This document shows positions 15,845-22,529 of a DNA stretch of 23,644 nt, in pieces. The stretch is from JBOHDX01 sp050700835 (GTDB lineage Bacteria > Actinomycetota > Actinomycetes > Propionibacteriales > Nocardioidaceae): positions 1-23,644 of the forward strand of contig JBOHDX010000145.1 of NCBI GenBank assembly GCA_050700835.1, in the 5' to 3' direction. The notes under the pieces are model-generated. The model saw only the letters and a program-made list of their open reading frames with translations, had not been told where the DNA came from and searched no databases. Both the position numbers and the translations under genes were made by a program. Every line of letters begins with the position of its first letter. The stretch's first letter is position 1.

Positions 15845-16050
15845 GACAACAGAAGACAACCGGCGACAACACGTGATGAAAATTCCGCCGGGCACGTCTC
15901 ACGATTTGAACCGCTCCATCGAAATGCCCATCGGAAACCCATCAGAAACAGCGCGAACGAGGCCGAGACGACCGGAGGCAACCGGTAGAGTGGCGAGGTC
16001 GGCAGCCAGCCGATCTCCGTGTAGATCGAGGCAACCAAAGCTGACCAAAG
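15845..16050. repeat. short direct repeats at 10-bp spacing beside the right att site
   Basis: GACAAC occurs at 15845-15850, 15855-15860 and 15865-15870, exactly one helical turn apart. ACCAAAG occurs at 16034-16040 and 16044-16050, again 10 bp apart. Such phasing near an attachment site is typical of arm-type integrase or excisionase binding sites. Confidence 0.45.
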
Positions 16051-16084
16051 GCATTCCGAAATAGCAGCTGGGCGGCCAGATCGT

Positions 16085-16122
16085 CCCAGAGGTCGCGGGT
16101 TCAAATCCCGCCCCCGCTACGA
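16085..16122 (+). repeat. right attachment site (tRNA 3' fragment)
   Basis: Identical over 38 bp to 116-153. Upstream bases (AGATCGT) differ from the anticodon-loop-like CTCATAA of the left copy, which places the left edge of the recombined identity at CCCAG. As on the left, no tRNA 5' half precedes it. Confidence 0.85.
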
Positions 16123-16145
16123 CTGTGATGTCTCAAGACATCGCG

Positions 16146-16188
16146 GAGGGCCGAACCCAATAGACGTGGGTTCGGCCCTCTGTCGTTT
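16146..16188. terminator. stem-loop beyond the transposase stop
   Basis: GAGGGCCGAACCCA (16146-16159) pairs perfectly with 16167-16180 around a 7-nt loop. TGTCGTTTC follows on the plus strand, so the tail is weak. It could end transcripts from either direction: the transposase from the right and the RM/att side from the left. Confidence 0.6.
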
Positions 16189-17244
16189 CAGCGGGTGGGG
16201 CCGGGTGGGCGTCGGGTGCCTTGGTAGCGCTTGGATGTGTCGAGGGCGAGCTCGCGGAGGAGTTCGCCGGTGGCGGTGTCGACGATGCGGATGTCGAGGT
16301 CCTGGACGAGCACGGTGACGCGGGTTCGGGCGTGGGTTCGGCCGATGCCGATGGAGTAGAGCTGCCCCTGGTAGCGCAGGGTGATCTTGCCGGCCTTGTC
16401 GACTCGGTCATTGCGGACGCGGTCGTGGGCGTCGCTCTCGCGGGAGCCCTTCGCCGGTGATGCCTTGGGTCGGCTGGTGTAGATGGTGGCCGGGGTCGCC
16501 CGGTGTGGCAGCGACCGGTGCGGCCGGTGGTCGTTGTACTCCTCGACGAAGGCGTCGAGGAGGGCCTGGAGGTCGTCGATCATGGCCGGCTGGTCGGGCT
16601 GGGCACGCAGCCACTTCTTCAGGGCTTGCTGGAACCGTTCGACCTTGCCTTGGGTGGTGGGGTGGTTGGGTCGCCCGTTCTTCTGGTCCACGTTGAGACG
16701 GCGCAGCTCGGTCTCGAAGCCGTTGCGGGTCCCGGCACCCTTCTTGCCCTGGGAGAGCCTGGTGGTGAAGACCATCCCGTTGTCGGTGAGCGTGGAGGCG
16801 GGAATCCCATGCTCAAGCAACGGTTTCGCGGAAGGTGGCCAGCACGATCGGTCCGGTGACCCGGTGGTGGACGGTGACCGAGAGGGCGTAGCGGGAGCAG
16901 TCATCGAGCCAGGTCAGGATCTCGGTGTCGGCGCCTGGCCGGCCATCGGGTCGGGTGAGCCGGTGGTGGGTGAAGTCGGACTGCCACGTCTGGTTCGGCG
17001 TCGCGGCGGCGAACCGGATGTAGGACGATTTCGGCTTCTTCTTCGGCTCGGGGGTGACCAGCCCGGCCTTGGTCAGGTGCCGGGAGATCGTCGCCCGGGA
17101 AACCACGATGGCGTGGTGGTGCTCGAGGTGCCATCTGATGGTGTCGGGGCCGGCGTCCAGACCGGTGGCGGTCAGCTTCTCGCGCAGCTCGAGGATCAGG
17201 TCGACGGTCTCGGCTGGGGTGGTGGTCGGGACGGCGTGGGGGCG
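16188..17244 (-). pseudogene. IS481-family transposase, frameshifted and 5'-truncated
   Basis: The remnant covers most of a DDE transposase of the IS481 group. In order it reads LRPH-like linker, ATISRHLTKAGLVTPEPKKK, then WQSDFTHHRL with the first catalytic D, TWLDDCSRYAL, LTDNGMVF with the second D, NGRPNHPTTQGKVERFQQ with the catalytic E, and a C-terminal beta-rich domain ending RRPPGPTR. Two lesions are visible. One extra base near 16815 makes a premature stop after ATFRETVA, and homology resumes one frame over at EHGIPASTLTDNG. The N-terminal HTH of about 45 residues is missing, with unrelated sequence beyond 17244. It is therefore inactive. It sits immediately next to the right att site. 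Confidence 0.88.
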
Positions 17245-17280
17245 GACGTTGACGGTCGGAAGTGCCCGGCGCAGCGGCAC

Positions 17281-17514
17281 AAGTCCAACGAGAGCGAGAC
17301 GGTGCAGTCCAGCCCCGAGAGACGACGTGAGCGTACGTTCCCCGTGCCGACGAACGTCGACTCGTCCGGGGAGATCTTCATGACGACGCACTTTGCGCCG
17401 ACGCACCGTGACCAGAATGCGCCGCGCATGTACTACTACTCCGATGTGGCGAACTCGGGGAAGGTCTACATCGGGTACATCGGCACGCACCTGACGAACC
17501 TGCACACGAACTGA
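17281..17514 (+). pseudogene. orphan C-terminal coding fragment of unknown protein
   Basis: Plus-strand reading gives about 77 residues with natural composition. It includes RTFPVPTNVDSSGEIFM and then APRMYYYSDV and GKVYIGYIGTHLTN, ending in a stop at 17512-17514. No start or N-terminal domain is present; the frame runs left into antisense transposase DNA, so the gene was cut where the insertion-sequence end was also lost. Tyrosine-rich beta-like strands at the end suggest a compact C-terminal domain. I do not recognise the family. Confidence 0.45.
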
Positions 17515-17675
17515 GGGAGTGGCGCCGCGCGCGGCTACCGGCGCCGGCCAGCACAGCCACCGGACCCTACCTTCTTCACGCCTTGTCCCGAACGACACGC
17601 CTGGTGCATTTCGAGCCCTCGTAAGATCTTCTCAAGGCGAAGGTGGCATAGGGGCGTGTCATCGTCCGCGTCGTG

Positions 17676-19375
17676 ATGAGTCTGCACAAGCTGTCGGCGG
17701 GCGACGGGTTTATGTACTTGACCCGGCAGGTGGCGGCCGCTGACGATACGCATCGCGGGCGTGGGTCGCTCGGCGAGTATTACGAGCAGAAGGGCGAGTC
17801 GCCGGGTGTGTGGCTGGGCTCCGGTCTCGGCTCATTGGCCGGGGATCTGCCCGAGTCGGTTGTGGCCGGCACGGTGACGAAGAGCAGATGTGCGCGCTGT
17901 TCGGGCTCGGGCGGCACCCGAACGACCGGGCGATCATCCGCCAGTTGGCGCGCGACTGTGCGTCACGCCGCGTCCAGGACGCGGCGACCAAGCTCGGTCA
18001 CGCGTACCACTTCTACGAGCCGATCGCGTTCCACGCCGCGCTCGCCGCGGGGTACCGCGAGTTCCAATAAGGACCGCAATGCGCGCGGAGACGCGGCTAC
18101 ACCGGACGCCGTCCGGGCGCGGATCCGCAGCGACCTGGGTCGCGAGTGGTTCCGCACGGAGCACCATCGCGACCCGCTGGACGCCCGTGAGTTCACCGGC
18201 TACCTGCCCCGGATCTCCCGTTCGGCGCCGATGCCGGTGGCGGGTTATGATCTGACGTTCTCACCGGTCAAAAGTGTGTCGGCCCTGTGGCGATCGCGCC
18301 GCGCGAGCTGAGCGCGACCATCGCGGCGTGCCACGATGAGGCGGTGCGGGACACGATTGGGTGGCTGGGGAAGCACGCCGCCGACACCCGACGCGGCATC
18401 GACGGCGTCGCCCAGGACGACCGGGCACATCGCTGCCGCGTTCACTCACCGCGACTCGCGTGCCGGCGACCCGGACCTGGACACCCACGTCGCGGTAAGC
18501 ATCAAGGTCTGCACCGGACGGACGGGGCTGTCGCTGGACGGACGGGCCCTGTACCGGAACAAGGTCGCCGCGTCCGAGCACTACAACACCCGCTTGGAAG
18601 CCCTGCTGATCGAACGGGTCGGAATGCGGTTCTCCGATCGCGGCGATGCGGCCGAGGGCAGACGGGAGGTCCGCGAGATCGTCGGACTCCCACCCGAGTT
18701 GCTGCGAGCCTGGTCGTCGCGCCGGGCCGATATCGAGGCCGAACTCGCGGGACACTGAGCCGCAGGTTCCAGGACGAGCACCGCCGCCCGACGACCACCG
18801 TCGAGCGGGCGGAGCTGGCGCAGCAGGCGACGCTCTCGACGCGGGACCGGAAGCATGAATCGCGGTCGGAGGCCGAGCAACGGCGCACCTGGCAGGCGGA
18901 AGCCGCCGAGGTGCACCGTGGCGCGGACCAGGTCGAAGCCCTCGTACGGCGGGTCACTGGCCACACGAGCGCTCCGACCGAGGTCGAAGTGGACCAGTTC
19001 GCCCAGACAGTGATCGCGACAGTGCAGGCGTCCCGAGCGACGTGGCAGGAGCACCACATCCGCGCCGAGGCCGAGGGGGTGTGTCGCTGCCCTGCCGCCG
19101 TGCCAGAGTTTCTGGTCGATCAGGTAACCGAGCGGGCGCTGTCGCCCGCCTGCTCGGTACTGCTAATCGTCCCGCCGAGTATCGACGAGCCGACGGACCT
19201 GCGCCGCCGCGACGGCTCCTCGGTGTACGAGGTGCTGGTTCGCGCGTTACACCTCCCCCGCCGTCCTGAACGCCGAGCACGTGGTGGTGGCGTGGGCGGA
19301 GTATTGGAATTGCTGCATGATCGCCCCTGGAACGGTCGATGTGGCGCTGCTGGAGGCCGTCGCCAACGGCGTCCA
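17676..19375 (+). pseudogene. degenerate MobF relaxase (TraA-like), truncated in the helicase domain
   Basis: The start MSLHKLSAGDGFMYLTRQVA and GEYYEQKGESPGVWLGSG are typical of actinobacterial TraA relaxases and related to the intact one at 4435-7854. Homology changes frame at least six times: near 17879, 18065 (after GYREF), 18290 (after VSALW), 18415, 18745 and about 19240. The metal motif reads DPDLDTHVAV, with Asp where DPHLHTHV has a His, so catalysis would be impaired even without the frameshifts. The last recognisable part is YTSPAVLNAEHVVVAWAEYW and VDVALLEAVANGVQ, just before the helicase Walker A; at about 19375 it joins an arsR gene. An upstream GTG at 17673 is also in frame. Confidence 0.85.
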
Positions 19376-19711
19376 GCGCTCTTCGGCGCGCTGGCCGAGT
19401 CGGCGAAGGCGCTCGCCAACGGGCGACGTGCCGAGCTGATCGACGTGCTCGCCCAGGGCGAGCGATCTGTAGACGACCTGGCTCTCGAGATCGACCAGAC
19501 CGTCGCGAACACCTCCCAGCACCTGCAACGGCTGCTCCATGCGGGCTTGGTCCGCACTCGTCGCGACGGCACCCGCATCTTCTACGACCTCTCCGGCCCG
19601 CTCGTGGCCACACTGTGGCGGACCATGCGACGGGTTGCCGAGGAGCACGTCGAGGGCCTTGAGCAGCTGGCCACGACCTCGTCGGCGACCGGTCGGGACT
19701 CGACACGATGA
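19376..19711 (+). CDS. ArsR/SmtB-family regulator, 5' end replaced
   Basis: The winged-HTH of an ArsR repressor is intact: LFGALAESAKALANGRRAEL, LAQGERSVDDLALEI, then the recognition helix region VANTSQHLQRLLHAGLVRTR and wing DGTRIFYDLSG. Family members usually begin 8-12 residues before ALFGALAE, but upstream bases belong to the truncated relaxase and offer no ATG in frame; a GTG at 19292 or TTG at 19304 could serve, adding nonsense residues. Relatives are often fused to a rhodanese domain, and here the rhodanese is a separate frame overlapping by 4 nt (ATGA). No cysteine metal site is evident. Function is doubtful because the promoter and natural start appear lost. The coordinate given is where homology begins, not a proven start. 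Confidence 0.65.
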   Translation, partial: ALFGALAESAKALANGRRAELIDVLAQGERSVDDLALEIDQTVANTSQHLQRLLHAGLVRTRRDGTRIFYDLSGPLVATLWRTMRRVAEEHVEGLEQLATTSSATGRDSTR

Positions 19712-20016
19712 CCAGGGACCAGCTCCGGGAACGTCTCCGTGCCGGCGATGTCGTGGTCCTCGATGTGAGGCCGCCCGCGGAGTGCGCCGCTGGACACATC
19801 CGCGGCGCGGTGTCTGTGCCGATCGGCGACCTGCGCGCCCGGCTGCAGGACATCGACAGTGGCGCCCACGTGGTCGCTTACTGCCGCGGCTCCTACTGCG
19901 TGTACGCCGACGAAGCCGTGCGGCTCCTCGCCGAAGCCGGTCGCGAGGTCGCGCGGCTGGAGGACGGGTTCCCTGAATGGGCTGCGGCTCGCCTCCCGAT
20001 CGCGCGTGGGGAGTAG
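19708..20016 (+). CDS. rhodanese-domain sulfurtransferase
   Basis: A single rhodanese domain of 102 residues: VVVLDVRPPAECAAGHIRGA, then the active-site loop YCRGSYC with nucleophile C59, and LEDGFPEWAAARLP at the end. Rhodaneses carry sulfur on this cysteine. In ArsR-rhodanese fusions the domain is thought to sense or process sulfane sulfur or metalloid. The ATG at 19708 overlaps the ArsR stop; since fused homologues have no break here, the split is either a natural coupling or one indel in a former fusion. Convergent with the sigma-factor gene 100 nt downstream. Confidence 0.82.
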   Translation: MTRDQLRERLRAGDVVVLDVRPPAECAAGHIRGAVSVPIGDLRARLQDIDSGAHVVAYCRGSYCVYADEAVRLLAEAGREVARLEDGFPEWAAARLPIARGE

Positions 20017-20119
20017 TCAATGCTCTTCGGCCGAACCTGGGGATCTCGGAGCGGTGTGCCTCACCGAGCAAGCCGCAGCCGTCGATCTTGCCAGTGATTG
20101 GTACCAGTGGTAAGTCCGC

Positions 20120-21331
20120 TCAGACCAACTCGCCGCGTTTCCTGCTCAGGTAGGCGCGCTCGGCAGAGTTCTGGGTGGCGGCGATCGCGGCGTCGTACGC
20201 CTCCTTCGCCTCGGTGCTTCTGCCGAGCCTGCGTAGCAGGTCGGCGCGGGCGGCGTGCCAGGCGTGGTAGCCCGTGAGCGGCAGCCGGTCGACCAGAGTG
20301 AGGGCGACCTCGGGGCCGTCCAGCTCCGCGACCGCGACCGCGCGGTTGAGTGCGACGATCGGCGATGGGTCGAGCCGGGTCAGCTGGTCGTACAGCGCGA
20401 CCACCTGCGACCAGTCCGTGTCCGATGCGGCAGGGGCGTCGGTATGGACGGCGTTGATGGCGGCGAGTATCTGGTAGCGGCCGGGTCGGTTGATCGCGAG
20501 ACACTCGCGGACCAGGTCGAGCCCCTCGACGATCAGCGCGCGGTCCCAGCCGGCGCGGTCCTGCTCGGCGAGCGGGACCAGCTGCCCATTCCGCACGCGG
20601 GCCTCCCGCCGGGCCTCGGTGAGCAGCAGCAGCCCGAGCAGGCCGGCCACCTCCGGCTCCTCGGGGAGCAGCTGGCGGAGGATCCGCGTCAGCCGGATGG
20701 CCTCGCCCGTGAGCTCGGCGCGCACCGGGTCGCCGTCGCTGGTGGCGAGGTAGCCCTCGTTGAAGACCAGGAACAGCACCGCCAGCACGCCGCCGAGTCG
20801 CTCGGGGAGGTCGGCGGCCTCGGGCACCCGGTAGGGCACCGTCGCCGCCGCGATCTTCTTCTTCGCCCGGGTGATCCGCTGCGCCATCGTGGTCTCGGGT
20901 ACGAGAAACGCCTGCGCGATCTCGGCCACGGTCAGCCCACCGAGAAGGCGGAGTGTCAGCGAGATCCGCGCCTCCGGTGCGAGCGCCGGGTGGCAGCAGG
21001 TGAAGAGCAGCCGCAACCTGTCATCCTCGACCGGTCCGGTGGGCTCGTGGGGAGTGTCGTCGTGGTACATGAGGGCCGCCCGATGCTTGGCGTCGCGCTT
21101 CTGCTCGCGGCGGATCCGGTCGATCGCCCGGTTGGTTGCGGTGGTGGTGAGCCAGCCGCCGGGGTTGGGAGGGACGCCGGACTCCGGCCACTTCTCCAGC
21201 GCGGCCACGAGCGCCTCGCCGGCCGCCTCCTCGGCGATGTCGATGTCACCGAAGCGGCGGACAAGCGAGGCAATCAGGCGGCCGTACTCCTCGCGGAAGA
21301 CCCGCTCGACGGCCGCTGTTCCGCTCTGCAT
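20120..21331 (-). CDS. ECF42-type RNA polymerase sigma factor with TPR-like extension
   Basis: This 403-residue protein has a sigma-2 region (VFREEYGRLIASLVRRFGD, then GGWLTTTATNRAIDRIRRE) and a sigma-4 HTH (LTVAEIAQAFLVPETTMAQR). A long helical C-terminal half from about residue 190 has TPR-like units (LNRAVAVAELDGPEVALTLV, then LLRRLGRSTEAKEAYDAAI). This layout, with a YCII/DGPF gene directly upstream, is the ECF42 group, which lacks an anti-sigma factor and is thought to be controlled through the C-terminal extension. It lies 24 nt after the YCII gene on the same strand, so the two are probably co-transcribed. The start codon at 21331 has no strong ribosome-binding site, consistent with reading through from the upstream gene. 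Length is normal. Confidence 0.9.
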   Translation of the reverse strand: MQSGTAAVERVFREEYGRLIASLVRRFGDIDIAEEAAGEALVAALEKWPESGVPPNPGGWLTTTATNRAIDRIRREQKRDAKHRAALMYHDDTPHEPTGPVEDDRLRLLFTCCHPALAPEARISLTLRLLGGLTVAEIAQAFLVPETTMAQRITRAKKKIAAATVPYRVPEAADLPERLGGVLAVLFLVFNEGYLATSDGDPVRAELTGEAIRLTRILRQLLPEEPEVAGLLGLLLLTEARREARVRNGQLVPLAEQDRAGWDRALIVEGLDLVRECLAINRPGRYQILAAINAVHTDAPAASDTDWSQVVALYDQLTRLDPSPIVALNRAVAVAELDGPEVALTLVDRLPLTGYHAWHAARADLLRRLGRSTEAKEAYDAAIAATQNSAERAYLSRKRGELV

Positions 21332-21355
21332 GGATCAGTCGTGGATCGGGCCGGC

Positions 21356-21718
21356 TCAGGCGAGGCCGTCGAACGGACGGACCTCGACCTTGCCACGGCA
21401 CGCCTTGGACCCCTCGGCCGCGAGCCTGAGCGCCACGTCGAGGTCGGGCGTGTCGATGACCCAGAAACCCCCGATGACCTCCTTGGTCTCGAGGTAGGGG
21501 CCGTCGGTCATCACCGGCGTCGCACCCTGGCCGTCGACGACGGTCGCCGTCGACGCCGGCTGAAGCCCACCGGCGAAGACCCAGTAGCCATCGGCGTGAA
21601 GCTTGTCATTGAAGGCGCCGGTCGCGGCGAACGCCTCCTCCATCTCCTCCTTGGAGCCGTAGTTGCCGTACTCGTCCATCTCGGCGGGGCCGTGCACGGC
21701 CAACAGGTAGTGCGTCAT
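21356..21718 (-). CDS. YCII/DGPF-domain protein, partner of the ECF42 sigma factor
   Basis: A protein of 120 residues beginning MTHYLLAVHGPAEMDEYGNY. It contains the DGP signature in MTDGPYLETKEVIGGFWVID and the family end GKVEVRPF. YCII-like proteins are small ferredoxin-like-fold proteins; this subgroup is genetically linked to ECF42 sigma factors, but its chemistry is unknown. The start at 21718 has GAGGAGA on the minus strand a few nucleotides upstream (21724-21730). It is the first gene of the two-gene unit. Confidence 0.9.
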   Translation of the reverse strand: MTHYLLAVHGPAEMDEYGNYGSKEEMEEAFAATGAFNDKLHADGYWVFAGGLQPASTATVVDGQGATPVMTDGPYLETKEVIGGFWVIDTPDLDVALRLAAEGSKACRGKVEVRPFDGLA

Positions 21719-21768
21719 CCCACTTCTCCTCACTTCCGGGCGGTCCCGGTGATCGCCTTCTACCCCGA

Positions 21769-21796
21769 CCACGAATGGCATCACGCCGATGCGACA
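21769..21796 (-). promoter_or_regulatory. possible ECF42 autoregulatory promoter
   Basis: On the minus strand TGTCGC (21796-21791) is followed after 17 nt by CGTGG (21773-21769), upstream of the YCII start. ECF42 promoters are reported, as I recall, to have TGTCGA at -35; the match here is 5 of 6 and the -10 is weak. Confidence 0.2.
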
Positions 21797-21892
21797 ACCT
21801 GCCACAGAAACCTTGCGAATCGGTTTCCTCATCAGCGAACTGCCGGTCGCCCTGTCGCAGCACCGGACGACCGATTGTGGTGAGGGCGGTGT

Positions 21893-22515
21893 TCACAGGG
21901 TCAGGAGGACCTTGGTGGCGGTGCGCTCGTCCATCGCTTTGTAGCCTTCGGCCGCATGGTCGAGGGGAAGGGCGAGGTCGAAGACCTTGCCTGGGTCGAT
22001 CGTGCGGTCCCAGATGAGCCGGACGAGCTTGGGCAGGAACCGGCGGACCGGGGCCGGCCCGCCGTGGATGTGCACCCCAGCCGTGAAAAGCTCGTCGCCC
22101 GGAATCGCGACGTCGTGGGATACGCCGACGAATCCGATGTGGCCGCCCGGGCGGGTGGAGTGGATCGCCTGCATCATGGCCTCTTGCGTGCCGACTGCCT
22201 CGATGGCCGAATGAGCGCCGAGTCCGTCGGTGAGCTTCGTGATTGTGGCGGCGCCGGCGTCGCCGCGCTCTTCGACGATGTCGGTGGCACCGAACTCGCG
22301 GGCCAGCGACTGGCGGTCGGCGTGTCGGCTGAAGGCGATGATGCGCTCGGCGCCGAGTTGCCTGGCGGCGAGGATCCCGAGAAGGCCGACCGCGCCGTCG
22401 CCGACGACCGCGACCGTCTTGCCAGGGCCCGCCTGGGCGGCAACGGCGGCGAACCAGCCGGTGCCCAGGACGTCGGGGGCCGCCATGAGCGAGGGGATCA
22501 GGTCGGGGTCTGGCG
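21893..22515 (-). pseudogene. zinc-type alcohol dehydrogenase, C-terminal fragment
   Basis: The remaining part starts near PDPDLIPSLMAAPDVLGTGW and contains the NAD(P)-binding Rossmann fold (TVAVVGDGAVGLLG) followed by FSRHADRQSLAREFGATD. It ends with FDLALPLDHAAEGYKAMDER and the stop at 21893-21895. About 150 N-terminal residues with the GroES-like catalytic zinc domain are absent; beyond about 22515 the strand is antisense to a P-type ATPase. A minus-strand frame stays open through that ATPase, but its translation there shows no dehydrogenase features. It cannot encode a working enzyme. Confidence 0.83.
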
Positions 22516-22529
22516 GTGCGGGGGTGGCA

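Larger units (their letters stand above)
15388..16084. other. non-coding right end of the element
   Basis: There is no credible gene in about 700 nt. The first 300 nt are dense in GC-rich dyads built on GTGCCGG, CCGGTGA and GTCCCGG. The last 240 nt are less GC-rich and hold short repeats at 10-bp spacing before the right att site. Frames that stay open here give arginine/proline-rich low-complexity products. The content fits cis-acting DNA, such as integrase arm sites, an oriT or an origin, but none can be proved by reading. Confidence 0.6.
116..16122. mobile_element. integrative mobilizable element carrying a type I RM system
   Basis: A 38-bp perfect direct repeat derived from a tRNA 3' end bounds the element, and an excisionase-like gene and a tyrosine integrase lie just inside the left copy. 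The cargo is a toxin-antitoxin pair, a MobF relaxase, a GIY-YIG nuclease-like gene and a type I restriction-modification operon. No VirD4/TcpA-like coupling ATPase, FtsK/TraB translocase or secretion channel gene is seen, so transfer would depend on a helper; this is inference. The repeat-to-repeat distance is 15,969 bp. Confidence 0.82.
16124..17260 (-). mobile_element. truncated IS481-family insertion sequence
   Basis: The transposase remnant reads on the minus strand. The end beyond its stop begins at TGTGATGTCTCA (16124), two bases after the att repeat, and contains the dyad GATGTCT, CA, AGACATC (16127-16142), which I take as the terminal inverted repeat. The other end is missing: transposase homology stops at about 17244 and different DNA follows. 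Positions of the lost end and any target duplication cannot be recovered here. Confidence 0.65.

Noticed and set aside
15471..16064. A 197-codon plus-strand frame in the non-coding right end
   Set aside because: Composition is low-complexity Arg/Pro/Ser, it runs through the dyads and repeats, and it has no ribosome-binding site or homology.
14752..16104. A 450-codon minus-strand frame over the hsdR end and the non-coding right end
   Set aside because: Its C-terminal half is antisense to hsdR and the rest is arginine-rich with no recognisable domain.
16483..17280. A plus-strand frame of 343 codons through the transposase region
   Set aside because: Most of it is antisense to the transposase; only the part after about 17281 looks natural, and that is listed as a fragment.
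20255..21883. A 542-codon plus-strand frame
   Set aside because: It is the antisense shadow of the ECF42 sigma factor and YCII genes, common in high-GC DNA.
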